This document shows, piece after piece, positions 44,727 through 53,987 of a stretch of 64,000 nt of DNA. How positions within the stretch are numbered: the first letter of the stretch is position 1; each line of letters begins with the position of its first letter. The notes beneath the pieces were generated by a model. That model had not been told where the DNA came from, did not search any database, and saw only the letters and a program-made list of their open reading frames with translations. Where the stretch lies: positions 1 through 64,000 of the forward strand of contig CAWEOA010000004.1 of the NCBI GenBank assembly GCA_963810615.1, given 5' to 3'. Both the position numbers and the translations under genes were made by a program. The DNA is from JARRQJ01 sp963810615. GTDB lineage: Bacteria; Pseudomonadota; Gammaproteobacteria; DRLM01.

Positions 44727-45455
44727 TTATTCCCAATATTTTCGGCGCGCATAATGTTCGAACAGCCTTATTTCATAGTCGCGACCGATAACGGATTTTG
44801 GATCGTATTCGGGCGCACTGCGGATATCGTCCCGGCACAGATCGACGAAGACGCTTTTCCTCGGCCAATCGATTTTCGCTATCCAGGCCGGATTAAGCAA
44901 TACATGCTTGCCCGGCCACCAGTTGCGCGTATCGATCTCCAGATAGCACAACTTGAAATTGTTTTCATCGATTACGAAATCCGCCACATGGCCGATCTCG
45001 CCATCTTCCGCTGAAATGTTATAACCCACTACCTCTCTGGAACTGCGCAGCCGGCTGTCGGCCTGTCGGTCCCGCGGCTTGTTCGAGGAGGCTGGCGCGG
45101 GTGGTGCATAGGGGATGGAATCCCAATACGGCGGCCAGCCATAGTAGCGAAAGTAATCGACTTCGTAGCGGCGCGATACAGGCTCCTTACTCTCCATAGG
45201 CGGGCTGTCCTTGATTTGATTGCGGGAAAGCTCGACGAATATCTCGTTACTCTTTTCATCGACATTACCGATCGCAACGGAGGAAATGAGCACCCGCCTT
45301 CCCGTCAACCAGTGACCGGTATTCACCACAAAATAGCGAATTGTCCATGTCGAGTCGTCGAAATACACTTCTTCCACCGAACCTATCTCACCGTCTATTG
45401 CGCTGATTGCATAGCGCTGCAATTCACCGAGACGGTGCAACATAACCATAGCCAT
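44727..45455 (-). CDS. Double PRC-barrel domain protein
   Basis: The product has 242 residues. Two PRC-barrel domains (about 10-80 and 135-215) share the pattern of a DGEIG turn, YF or DFV strand, TGHWLTGRRVLI or TRNWWPGKHVLL, then a V(D/E)L end. A Pro/aromatic linker (YGWPPYWDSIPYAPPAPA) joins them. PRC barrels are small beta domains in RNA processing and photosynthetic reaction centre H subunits, but stand-alone double forms in proteobacteria are uncharacterised. GGAG lies 9 bases before the ATG. It faces the debranching gene across a 320-base region with two FNR-like palindromes. Confidence 0.88.
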   Translation of the reverse strand: MAMVMLHRLGELQRYAISAIDGEIGSVEEVYFDDSTWTIRYFVVNTGHWLTGRRVLISSVAIGNVDEKSNEIFVELSRNQIKDSPPMESKEPVSRRYEVDYFRYYGWPPYWDSIPYAPPAPASSNKPRDRQADSRLRSSREVVGYNISAEDGEIGHVADFVIDENNFKLCYLEIDTRNWWPGKHVLLNPAWIAKIDWPRKSVFVDLCRDDIRSAPEYDPKSVIGRDYEIRLFEHYARRKYWE

Positions 45456-45777
45456 TTCGAATACTCCATAGCATCATCCTACCTCCTATTACGTCGGCGT
45501 ATTGGCTTGTGGATGTTGCGAATATATCCTTACTATCCTCTTCATCTCCTTTCACGTCCCATAGCCAATTTACCTTACTCACCACTTAAATATGCCTATA
45601 GGCAAGTATCAGGTCATATGTAATGCGAATACCTGATATCGGGCATTCTATGCAGTACCAAGGAACGCCACATTGAAAAATATCAATGAAGTGCGCAGAA
45701 AAATCGTCTACTGTGTCGATAATCTTCAATGCTGCTGGATTCTGATGCGGGGTTAAGCACTAAATAGAAAGTACTTA
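45456..45777. other. Divergent intergenic region with FNR-like palindromes
   Basis: No gene is seen. The region separates the PRC-barrel gene and the debranching-type gene and contains the palindromes at 45673-45686 and 45716-45729. Confidence 0.5.
45673..45686 (+). promoter_or_regulatory. FNR/Crp-like palindrome
   Basis: TTGAAAAATATCAA matches 9 of 10 fixed positions of TTGATNNNNATCAA. It lies 92 bases before the debranching-type gene. A weaker relative (TCGATAATCTTCAA, 45716-45729) stands 49 bases before the same start. Confidence 0.55.
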
Positions 45778-47034
45778 ATGAAAACCAAACCCATAAATGA
45801 GGGCTACAGCAAGGCAATCGGTTTGTTGCATGATTGCGCTGCCGAACATGGCTTCCTCGCCTCGCCGACCAGAAACTCCAACTACCGGCGCATCTGGGGA
45901 CGCGACGGCGCCATCATGGCGCTGGCGGCCCTTGTAAGTCGGGACCAGCACCTGATCAACACCGCGAGATGCACCTTTGAGACGCTGGCGGAACATCAGG
46001 GTCCGCATGGCGAAATTCCCGCCAACATTGACCCCGGCACGAATCGAACCAGCTACGGCGGCACCGCCGGTCGAATCGACACCGACCTATGGTTCATCAT
46101 CGGCTGCGGTGAATACTGGTTGGCTACGGAAGACAACCTTTTCCTGGAACGGCTATTGCCTACCCTGGAGAAGGTGCGTTTCCTACTTGGGGCCTGGGAA
46201 TTCAACAATAGAGGATTACTCTACGTGCCACTGACCGGTGACTGGGCCGATGAATATCTGCACAACGGTTATGTCCTGTACGATCAGCTGCTATATCTCC
46301 AGGCGCAACGCACTCTCGCCCGCATTCACACCGCCATCCATGGTTCAAGCGACCATGGCCTGCAAGAACGGATCGGACGCCTTCACCATCTCATCTGCAC
46401 TAATTACTGGTTCGAAGACGGTGATACGGTCCCCGACGATGCCTATCATGAAGTGCTCTATAAAAAGGGTCATAAAGCGGCGAGTCACCGTCCCGAACGG
46501 CATTGGCTCCCCTCCTTTTCTCCGACCGGCTATGGCTATCGCTTCGACAGCCTCGCTAACGTCTTGGCTTCCTTGCTGGACGTAGCCAGTGACGCACAGA
46601 GCGAAACCGTGGATGAATATATCGATAAATTTCTCGTTAGTGACGATCGATTGATATTGCCCGCATTCCACCCGGTCATCGAGCCGGTGGACGAAGACTG
46701 GGAACACTTGCAGGTGATGTTTTCCTACACCTTCAAGAACAAACCCTACGAATATCATAACGGCGGCCTTTGGCCCATGGTCACCGGATTCTATGTGGCG
46801 GCCCTGGCAAAACGCGGCCGAACCGACAGGGCCAGGCGCTTTCTCTCGGCCATACATACCGCCAATGCCTCGACCATGGAAGGTGAAGCTTGGGGGTTCC
46901 CCGAATATCTCAACGGCAAAACCGGCGAACCCGGCGGCACCCGCTATCAAGGCTGGAGTGCGGCGGCGGCGGTCATCGGCCACCACACCGCGGCAGGGGA
47001 TAAGCTATTCAAGATCGATGGGCATGACGTATAA
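45778..47034 (+). CDS. Glycogen-debranching-type glycoside hydrolase, (alpha/alpha)6 barrel
   Basis: The product has 418 residues. Motifs include IWGRDGAIMALAAL, GPHGEIPANIDP, GRIDTDLWFIIG, GDWADEYLHNGYVLYD, GYRFDSLANVL and YEYHNGGLWPMVTGFYVAALA, with catalytic-looking acids in GRDG and TGDWADE. The fold is that of GH15/GH100/amylo-alpha-1,6-glucosidase-like enzymes with a helical toroid. Such proteins are annotated as glycogen debranching, but a neutral invertase-like role is possible; no signal peptide, so cytoplasmic. No glycogen genes are adjacent. AGAAAG precedes the ATG. Two FNR-like palindromes lie upstream, fitting use of stored sugar under oxygen limitation (inference). Confidence 0.8.
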   Translation: MKTKPINEGYSKAIGLLHDCAAEHGFLASPTRNSNYRRIWGRDGAIMALAALVSRDQHLINTARCTFETLAEHQGPHGEIPANIDPGTNRTSYGGTAGRIDTDLWFIIGCGEYWLATEDNLFLERLLPTLEKVRFLLGAWEFNNRGLLYVPLTGDWADEYLHNGYVLYDQLLYLQAQRTLARIHTAIHGSSDHGLQERIGRLHHLICTNYWFEDGDTVPDDAYHEVLYKKGHKAASHRPERHWLPSFSPTGYGYRFDSLANVLASLLDVASDAQSETVDEYIDKFLVSDDRLILPAFHPVIEPVDEDWEHLQVMFSYTFKNKPYEYHNGGLWPMVTGFYVAALAKRGRTDRARRFLSAIHTANASTMEGEAWGFPEYLNGKTGEPGGTRYQGWSAAAAVIGHHTAAGDKLFKIDGHDV

Positions 47035-47064
47035 AACCCTCGCATTGGTGTCGGTCAGCACGTA

Positions 47065-47078
47065 TTGACAAATATCAA
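47065..47078 (+). promoter_or_regulatory. FNR/Crp-like palindrome
   Basis: TTGACAAATATCAA matches 9 of 10 fixed positions of TTGATNNNNATCAA. It lies 81 bases before the M50 protease start (47159) and just after the debranching-type gene. Confidence 0.55.
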
Positions 47079-47158
47079 GGCGCCGCCATGGCAGATTGCT
47101 TATGGTTGATATCCATTCCACAGCATTTAACCCCACATCACTTACTAAGAGGCCTATC

Positions 47159-48322
47159 ATGGAAACTCACCTAGCCCGCAACAGCGGCCCCGGGCATCGC
47201 CCGCTTTTTAGACTTTTAGGCTTCGAGGTCAAGATTGATATCAGTTGGATATTATTGGCGTTACTCATCACCTGGACCTTGGCCGTCGGCCTTTTCCCGC
47301 GCACCTACCCTGATCTCTCTCGGCCCACTTATTGGTGGATGGGAGTAGCGGGCGCTGTAGGTGTCTTCCTCTCCATCGTATTCCACGAACTGTCCCATTC
47401 CCTGGTAGCCCGCCGCTTCGGCATGCCCATCAAGGGCATTACCCTGTTTATCTTCGGTGGTGTCGCCGAAATGGAAGACGAACCGCCTAGCCCCAAGGCG
47501 GAGTTCGTGATGGCGGTCGTCGGGCCGCTGGCCAGTTTGCTGCTCGCCGGTATTTTTTTTGAGTCGGCCCGCTTCGGTGAGGCCCACTCCTGGCATACTG
47601 CCATCGTCGGAGTCCTAGCCTACCTCAGCTATCTCAATACCATCGTAGCGGTATTCAATCTGTTTCCGGCTTTCCCGCTCGATGGCGGCCGCATGTTGCG
47701 CGCCGCCTTGTGGGGCTGGAAGCGGCGCCTGACGGATGCGACCCGCATCGCCAGCCGTATCGGCAGCGGCTTTGCCTGGATACTGATGATTCTCGGCGTG
47801 GTGGCATTCGTCCGGGGAAATTTCATCGGAGGCACCTGGTGGTTTTTGATCGGCCTTTTTCTGCGCGGTGCCGCGGTGACGGCCTATCGCCAGGTGGTGA
47901 TCCGCGAGACCTTACAGGGCGAAGCCATTCGCCGCCTGATGACCAGCACACCGATCAGCGTGACGCCCACCATCACCCTCCAGCAGCTGGTGGATGACTA
48001 TTTCTATAAGCACCACTTCAAAATGTTCCCGGTGGTGGAGAATGACAAGCTGTTGGGTTGCGTCACCACGCAAGATATAAAAGATACCCCCCGCCCGCAG
48101 TGGTCGGAACGAACCGTCGGTGACGTGTTAAGACCTTGTTCGGGGGACAACACGGTCTCACCCGACAGCGATACCGCCAAGGTCCTCGCACACATGATGC
48201 TCCCGGATGCGCCCAGCCGGCTTATGGTCGTCGAAAACGAACACCTGCTGGGCGTGGTTTCGATTAAGGATCTCAAGTCCTTTATCGCCCTGAAACTCGA
48301 TCTGGAGCCCACTGCCGACTGA
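47159..48322 (+). CDS. M50 (site-2 protease family) membrane metalloprotease with two CBS domains
   Basis: The product has 387 residues. It has about six membrane segments with the zinc site HELSH (His76, Glu77, His80) and the third ligand in FPLDGGR. Two CBS domains (about 255-310 and 320-375) form the C-terminus (MTSTPISVTP, KMFPVVENDKLLGCV; VLRP, RLMVVENEHLLGVVSIKDL). The arrangement matches SpoIVFB/Rip3-like proteases with CBS regulation by adenine nucleotides. Substrates are unknown. The ATG 47159 has GAGG 6 bases upstream. The gene follows an FNR-like palindrome. Confidence 0.93.
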   Translation: METHLARNSGPGHRPLFRLLGFEVKIDISWILLALLITWTLAVGLFPRTYPDLSRPTYWWMGVAGAVGVFLSIVFHELSHSLVARRFGMPIKGITLFIFGGVAEMEDEPPSPKAEFVMAVVGPLASLLLAGIFFESARFGEAHSWHTAIVGVLAYLSYLNTIVAVFNLFPAFPLDGGRMLRAALWGWKRRLTDATRIASRIGSGFAWILMILGVVAFVRGNFIGGTWWFLIGLFLRGAAVTAYRQVVIRETLQGEAIRRLMTSTPISVTPTITLQQLVDDYFYKHHFKMFPVVENDKLLGCVTTQDIKDTPRPQWSERTVGDVLRPCSGDNTVSPDSDTAKVLAHMMLPDAPSRLMVVENEHLLGVVSIKDLKSFIALKLDLEPTAD

Positions 48323-48428
48323 TGCGATCATTCGTCTCGCACTATACCGCTAATTCATCGTGTATTCTTATGGGCGGCTGTGTGGTGCCAGTACACCAAA
48401 ACCAATCTCCACAGACTAGACCGAACCT

Positions 48429-50264
48429 ATGAGCCAGCATCTCGCCGTCAACCTGGGACTGATCGTTGCCCTGGGCATCGCTGCCCAGTGGCTGGCGTGG
48501 CGAATACGCATACCGGCCATCATCCTGCTAGTGGCGGCGGGAGTTACCATCGGTCCAGTGCTCGGCTGGGTTCAGCCATCGCGTGACTTCGGTAACATCC
48601 TTCATGCCATGGTTGCCTTATCCGTGGCGGTGATTCTGTTCGAGGGCGGATTGAACCTGCGCTGGCACGAATACCGTGAAACCGGTATCGACGTAATTCG
48701 CCTGGTGAGCATCGGCCTGGTGTTGACCTGGACCCTGAGTAGCATGGCCGCCCATTATATTGCGCATCTTTCATGGCCGATCGCCGTGATTTTCGGCGCC
48801 ATCATCGTGGTGACCGGTCCCACGGTCATCACCCCGTTGCTCAAACAAGCCAAGCTACAGCGCCGCCCCGCCGCCTTGCTCAAATGGGAAGGCATCATCA
48901 ACGATCCCGTGGGCGCGCTGCTGGCAGTGCTGGTGTTCGAGTACTTCTCCGCATCGGAACATACACCCATTTTCATTGACGTACTTGGTGATCTGGGAAT
49001 GTCCCTGGCCATTGCCGTCATCGTCGGCAGTGCCATCGCCTATATGCTCTCATGGAGTTTCCTGCGCGGACTGGTTCCCGAATATCTCAAGGCGCCGGTG
49101 ATGCTGGCGACGATCCTGATCCTGTATGTCTCGCTGAATCGCTTTCAGGATGAGGCCGGCCTGTTGGCGGTAACCGCGGCGGGCGTGGTACTTGCCAACC
49201 GCCATCTGCGCAACATCGATGAATTGCGGCGCTTCAAGGAATACATCACTGTGATCTTGGTCTCCGTGGTGTTCATCCTGCTCACCGCCGATATCGACCC
49301 CGGCGTGCTGACGCATCTCGACAGGCGCAGCGCCGCGCTGCTCGCCGCCATTATTTTCGTCGTGCGGCCCATGGCGGTATATACAGCCACTCTCGGCAGC
49401 CACATGGACTGGCGGGAGCGTTTGCTGGTGGCGTGGGTGGCGCCGCGCGGCATTGTTGCGGCGGCCGTTGCCGGCTTATTCGCGCCGCGCCTGATTGAAA
49501 AAGGCTATGCCGGCGCCGAGCAACTGCTGCCGCTGGTATTCGCCCTAATCGTCACGACCGTGGTGGTGCACGGCCTCAGCATCGGTTGGCTGGCCCGGCG
49601 CCTCAAGCTGGCGGCACAACGCGCCAATGGCCTGCTGATTGTCGGCGCCTCGCCCTGGTCGGTGGAGTTGGCGCATACGCTCCAGGATTTGAAGATGCCT
49701 ACCATTCTCAGCGACACCAGCTGGAACCACTTGCACGGCGCTCGCATGGCCGGTGTCCGGCAGACACATCACGGTGAGATCCTCTCGGAACGATCCGAAG
49801 AGACGCTGGAACTCAATGAGATCAGCCATCTGCTGGCCGCCACCGCCAACGATGCCTATAACGCCCTGGTCTGCACCCGCTTTGCTCCCGAAATCGGGCA
49901 CAATCAAGTGTATCAATTACCGTCCACGCACAAAGAAGAGAACGGCATCAAAGAGGTGGCGCGCACCCTGCGCGGGCGCATCGCCTTCGATGAAGACACC
50001 CGTTATGAAGATTACGTGCGTTACCACTATGAAGGATGGGAATTCCATAGCACTCAGCTCAGTGATGAATATTCGTTCGAGGATTTCACCCATGATCTGC
50101 CTCTGGACAGCATTCTGATCGTGTCCGTGAGCGCAAAGGGCGAGATAGTCCTGTTTCCCCTTCAGGACAATGCCCAACTCCAGGCAGGCGACACGATCGT
50201 CAGCTACCGGCCGCCCATGCAAACGACGAGCGACCACCTCGATACGCGTTTCTCGCCTCGCTGA
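48429..50264 (+). CDS. Monovalent cation:proton antiporter, CPA1/NhaP type with cytoplasmic regulatory tail
   Basis: The product has 611 residues. Twelve or so membrane helices span about 5-395, with the antiporter motifs FEGGLNLRW, VTGPTVITPLL, GIINDPVGALLAV (the Asp of the ion site) and WVAPRGIVAAAVAGLF. After a short linker, a Rossmann-like TrkA-N half (about 402-490: NGLLIVGASPWSVELAHTL ... TANDAYNALVC) and a TrkA-C-like end (VSAKGEIVLFPLQDNAQLQAGDTIV) follow. It moves Na+ or K+ against H+. The ribosome-binding site is weak. NhaA at 55484 is a second, unrelated Na+/H+ antiporter in the same block. Confidence 0.93.
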   Translation: MSQHLAVNLGLIVALGIAAQWLAWRIRIPAIILLVAAGVTIGPVLGWVQPSRDFGNILHAMVALSVAVILFEGGLNLRWHEYRETGIDVIRLVSIGLVLTWTLSSMAAHYIAHLSWPIAVIFGAIIVVTGPTVITPLLKQAKLQRRPAALLKWEGIINDPVGALLAVLVFEYFSASEHTPIFIDVLGDLGMSLAIAVIVGSAIAYMLSWSFLRGLVPEYLKAPVMLATILILYVSLNRFQDEAGLLAVTAAGVVLANRHLRNIDELRRFKEYITVILVSVVFILLTADIDPGVLTHLDRRSAALLAAIIFVVRPMAVYTATLGSHMDWRERLLVAWVAPRGIVAAAVAGLFAPRLIEKGYAGAEQLLPLVFALIVTTVVVHGLSIGWLARRLKLAAQRANGLLIVGASPWSVELAHTLQDLKMPTILSDTSWNHLHGARMAGVRQTHHGEILSERSEETLELNEISHLLAATANDAYNALVCTRFAPEIGHNQVYQLPSTHKEENGIKEVARTLRGRIAFDEDTRYEDYVRYHYEGWEFHSTQLSDEYSFEDFTHDLPLDSILIVSVSAKGEIVLFPLQDNAQLQAGDTIVSYRPPMQTTSDHLDTRFSPR

Positions 50265-50322
50265 CAAGCAGCGCATTATCGATAGGATTGGCCGCAAACA
50301 TGCCGAACCAGGTCACAGCGGC

Positions 50323-51685
50323 TCAACGATGCCGAGATTGGGTGCGCACAAAATGCAATTGCGTGACGTCTTGCGGGAAGAGCATCTCGACATTCCATTC
50401 GAAATTGACCTGGAGCTTGCGCAACAAGGTCGGCAGCTTGAAGAGGTAAAACGCCCGCCACAACAGCCATGCCGGAAACCCGGACAGCTTCATACCGAAG
50501 ATGCTGGCGACGGCGCGATGATAACCGACGCAAGCCAATTCACCCCGGGGTCTATAGGAGAAGCTGCGGGTAGCGCGGCCCTGAAGACGACGGACGATAT
50601 TCTTCGCCGCCTGCTCGCCGTGCCGCACCGCGAATTGGGCGGTAGGCGGACTCAATTCGCCCGTAATGCGGTTGGGTACGGCAGCGCAGTCGCCCACCGC
50701 CCATATATTCCTCATTCCCTGCACGGACATCTCGGGCCGGGTGCTGACGCGCCCCTGCTTCTTAGGCAGTGATAAGCGCTCGATCAGCGGACAAGGCGAA
50801 GTGCCAATGGTACATACCGCATTTCGGCTCTCCACGCGATTACCGTCTCGGTCTTCAAGGGCTTATGCGCTGACCCGGTCGATCCGACGTATTGAGCCTC
50901 ACCTGCACTCCGTGGTTTTCCAGTGCATGGCGCGCAAAATCACCGAGCGTAACTGGAAACTCGGACAGTAAGCGCTCGCCGCTTTCGATCAAGATAACCT
51001 CGAGCTCTTCGGTATCGATGTTATCGTACTGTCTGCCGGCGGCCACGAGAAAATCACGCATCGCACCCGCCACCTCCACACCGCTGGAACCTCCTCCGAT
51101 CACGCAGAAACGCGTCAAGCTGCGTCGTATTTGTCGATCGTCCTCCAATGCGGCCTGTTCCAGACGTTCGATCATCCGATTACGCAGATAGAGCGCATCA
51201 CCCAGAGTCTTGAGCGCTATGCCATGCTCGGCCATGCCCGGCACGATATCGAGATTGGCCAGGGTGCCGCAGGCCAGGACAAGATGTTCGTAAGGAAGTT
51301 CTCTAATCACCCGTTCCTTATACTGGATCCGTCTGTTAGCGAAATCGATCCCTGTCACGACGCCGCGACGATAGTCCAGTTTTTTTATAATATGGCGAAG
51401 TGGTGCGACAGTATGGGTGGGCAGCAACGAGCCGCCCACCACCTCGGGCAGCAAGGGGGTATACAGCATATAGGTCTCTTCACTGAGCAAAACGGCGCGC
51501 CATCCTGCAGGCAGTTCCTTGGCAAGCTGCTGCATGACCGCGGTCCCCGCAAACCCTCCTCCCACGACAACAATGTTGCGGGAGTGCATCATTGATTTTC
51601 CGGATTCAGAGATTGGAGCAATCGAGACCTCTGGTGCGTATGTATGATTGCGGTTAACGGCTGTCTTGCCCTTAATGGTGAACAT
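50323..51685 (-). pseudogene. ndh: Type II NADH dehydrogenase (NDH-2), broken by a frameshift and a stop
   Basis: The first frame (51685-50855, 276 residues) holds the FAD Rossmann motif VVVGGGFAG, ETYMLYTPLLPEVVGGS, ACGTLAN and the NADH-binding VIGGGSSGVEVAG, and then ends abnormally at GQRISP. The continuation lies in another frame. Read back from 50835 it has SRNAVCTIGTSPCPL, AVGDCAAVPN, PPTAQFAVRHGEQAAKN and the membrane-binding end. The two frames meet near 50886, with an additional TAA at 50863-50865 in the second frame. Both lesions fall in the poorly conserved linker. The ATG 51685 has AAAGGAAG upstream and overlaps the CBS gene by 14 bases. Confidence 0.8.
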
Positions 51686-52127
51686 AAACTTCCTTTAGGA
51701 CATTTATCACATCCTCGTAGGGCAACTCCGCGGACGACTCACCTTTGCCGCCTCCAGGAATATTGGCGACTACGTCTCCCATGGACAACATACCCACCAG
51801 CCTGCCGTCCCCGTCAACGACCGGCAGTCGCAGCACCTTGGCGTTCGCCATCAATTTGATGGCATCTTTAACATCCTGTTCCGTACTGCAGCCGATGATC
51901 CGGCCGTCCTTCACAGCGGTCACCGGGATATCAGACAACAGACGATGCTGCGTAGCACCCGCGATGGAGATGTCGCGATCGGTAATCATACTAACCGATT
52001 TGCCTTCGGCATCCGTCACCGGCACAACGCCGCAATCCTTGTTCCACATCATCATCGCCACCGTTGCTAAATCCGTGCTGGAAGAACAGGTTACAATCTC
52101 GCTCATCATAATGTCTTTCACTCTCAT
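51672..52127 (-). CDS. Tandem CBS-domain protein
   Basis: The product has 151 residues. It has two CBS repeats (about 5-60 and 70-125): VKDIMMSEIVTCSSSTDL, CGVVPVTDAEGKSVSMITDRDI, then AIKLMANAKVLRLPVVDGDGRLVGMLSMGDVV. It probably binds adenine nucleotides and adjusts a partner. A GAGGAGG lies 9 bases before the ATG 52127; the frame is open further up without support. Its end overlaps the start of the ndh gene, so the two are coupled and NDH-2 is a possible partner. Two FNR-like palindromes lie upstream in the divergent region shared with the PLD gene. Confidence 0.92.
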   Translation of the reverse strand: MRVKDIMMSEIVTCSSSTDLATVAMMMWNKDCGVVPVTDAEGKSVSMITDRDISIAGATQHRLLSDIPVTAVKDGRIIGCSTEQDVKDAIKLMANAKVLRLPVVDGDGRLVGMLSMGDVVANIPGGGKGESSAELPYEDVINVLKEVYVHH

Positions 52128-52246
52128 AGCTATCGCCTCCTCTGCATTATTTATCGCTTCGCCTTTCGCCCCCGGCGCGCGTATAGGACCCGTGCGCGCC
52201 TCATCCGGGCACAAAGCAAAAATACAGTTCCAAGACCCACCGCACA

Positions 52247-52260
52247 TTGAAATATGTCAA
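52247..52260 (-). promoter_or_regulatory. FNR/Crp-like palindrome
   Basis: TTGAAATATGTCAA has both half-sites TTGA/TCAA and matches 8 of 10 fixed positions. It lies 120 bases upstream of the CBS gene. Confidence 0.45.
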
Positions 52261-52339
52261 TACGCCGTGATACCACATCGCCCCAGGGCAACGAATGTGG
52301 AGAGAGGAAAATAGCGGCATATTACGCCGGAAACGTGCA

Positions 52340-52353
52340 TTGATATATTTCAA
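52340..52353 (+). promoter_or_regulatory. FNR/Crp-like palindrome
   Basis: TTGATATATTTCAA matches 9 of 10 fixed positions of TTGATNNNNATCAA. It stands 225 bases before the PLD gene and 213 before the CBS gene, about nine helix turns from the palindrome at 52247. Confidence 0.5.
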
Positions 52354-52577
52354 TGTCACAGACGTAGTGGTAATCGTACATTGGGAAACACGCAATCCGG
52401 CGTTCGTCGAGCGGCCACAATAAATCACGACGAAGCTCCCGGTATTTCCATAGATTGCAGGCTTCCGCAGTTCTTTGCATACATGAGCGGAAAAATCGCT
52501 GACGGGTATTGTGGCTGACATAGTCCTGACCCATTTGCATGAGGATATTCCTGCCGGAGGGAGTAATACAATTCGCC

Positions 52578-53987
52578 ATGACTAAACATCTAATCCTCAA
52601 ACCAGGCCGCAACTGCTGGCGCATAGAACACGCCGATCGGGTCGCCTTTCTCATCGATGGGAACGATTATTTCCGCGCTCTATATGACGGCATCATCCGC
52701 GCCCGGCACTTGATTCAGATCCTGGCCTGGGACATCGACAGCCGCTTCGAGCTGGTGCGCAATACTCCGCAACCCTCGCCATGGCCCAGCCGCCTGGGTG
52801 ATTTGCTGAACGCAGTGATCAAGCGTCGCCCCAACCTACACGCCTATGTCCTCGATTGGGACTTCGCCATGATCTACGCCTCCGCCCGCGAATTCCTGCC
52901 CATCTACAAATTCGACTGGAGGACCAATCGCCGTCTGCAGTTCCATCTGGACGACAGTCATCCCATTGGTGCATCGCAGCATCAGAAGGTAGTGGTCATC
53001 GATGACACACTCGCCTTTGCGGGCGGATTGGATATCACCAAAGGGCGCTGGGATACCTCCGAACACCGCCCGCTGGATCCGCGCCGCTGCGAAGGTGACG
53101 ATCAACCCCATCGCCCTTATCACGATGTGCAGCTGGCGGTTTCGGGCGATGCCGCCGCCGCCCTGGGTGATTTGTCGCGCCGGCGCTGGGCGCGCACCGG
53201 ACGTCAATCTATACCGCCGCCGCACTCAACGGGCGATCCCTGGCCGCCCGCACTGCAAGTGGATTTGACCGACGTCACGGTCGCCATCGCCCGCACCGAA
53301 CCGCACTATCTCGACCGTCCCGAGATACGCGAAGTCGAGGCACTCTATCTGGACGCCATCGCCGCCGCCCACCGCCTGATTTACATCGAGAATCAATATT
53401 TCACCGCTGGCCGGGTGTGCGAGGCCTTGGCGCAACGGCTGGAAGAGATGGATGGACCGGAAGTCGTACTGGTCCTGCCCTTGAAGACCGACGGCTGGCT
53501 GGCCCAGAACACCTTGGACGTGATGCGGGAACGCTTGATCAAACGCCTGCAATATGCAGATCGCCACGGCCGTCTGCGCGTCTATTATCCCTATGTGCCG
53601 CATCAGGATAAACAGGCGATCAATGTTCACGCCAAGGTGCTGGTCGTCGATGATGAACTGCTGCGGGTCGGATCGGCCAATCTCAATAACCGCTCCATGG
53701 GCCTGGACAGCGAATGCGATCTCGCCATAGAGGCCTGCGGCGAAGCGCGGATTCAACAGGCAATCGCCGGTTTCCGCAATCGGCTGCTGGGTGAGCACCT
53801 GCAGACCGCGCCGCGGGAGGTCGCGCACATGATCGCGACCAAGGCTTCGGCGATTGCCGGGATCGAGGCCTTGCGCAGTGCAGAACGCAGCCTGCGGACC
53901 TTGCCGCTGGATACCGCGCCGCAGGCGAATATCGATCTCTCCACCGCGGAAATGATTGACCCGGAGCGACCCCGTCGATCCGGATGA
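52578..53987 (+). CDS. Phospholipase D-family protein (cardiolipin synthase-like)
   Basis: The product has 469 residues. Two HKD sites are intact: HQKVVVID (His135) and HAKVLVVD with GSANLNNRS (His351). The opening RVAFLIDGNDYFRALYDGI and the WDID motif resemble PLD/transphosphatidylases of the ClsB class. No signal or strong membrane segment is seen, so it probably acts at the inner-membrane surface. The ATG 52578 is tentative, since a GGAGGGAG lies about 15 bases upstream, rather far. The 3' end overlaps the TVP38-like gene. In enterics clsB (ybhO) lies next to an EEP-family gene (ybhP), and the same partners are found here. Confidence 0.9.
   Translation: MTKHLILKPGRNCWRIEHADRVAFLIDGNDYFRALYDGIIRARHLIQILAWDIDSRFELVRNTPQPSPWPSRLGDLLNAVIKRRPNLHAYVLDWDFAMIYASAREFLPIYKFDWRTNRRLQFHLDDSHPIGASQHQKVVVIDDTLAFAGGLDITKGRWDTSEHRPLDPRRCEGDDQPHRPYHDVQLAVSGDAAAALGDLSRRRWARTGRQSIPPPHSTGDPWPPALQVDLTDVTVAIARTEPHYLDRPEIREVEALYLDAIAAAHRLIYIENQYFTAGRVCEALAQRLEEMDGPEVVLVLPLKTDGWLAQNTLDVMRERLIKRLQYADRHGRLRVYYPYVPHQDKQAINVHAKVLVVDDELLRVGSANLNNRSMGLDSECDLAIEACGEARIQQAIAGFRNRLLGEHLQTAPREVAHMIATKASAIAGIEALRSAERSLRTLPLDTAPQANIDLSTAEMIDPERPRRSG

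Larger units (their letters stand above)
52128..52577. other. Divergent intergenic region with two FNR-like palindromes
   Basis: No gene is seen in 450 bases between the CBS and PLD genes. Two palindromes, at 52247-52260 and 52340-52353, could serve either side. Confidence 0.5.
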
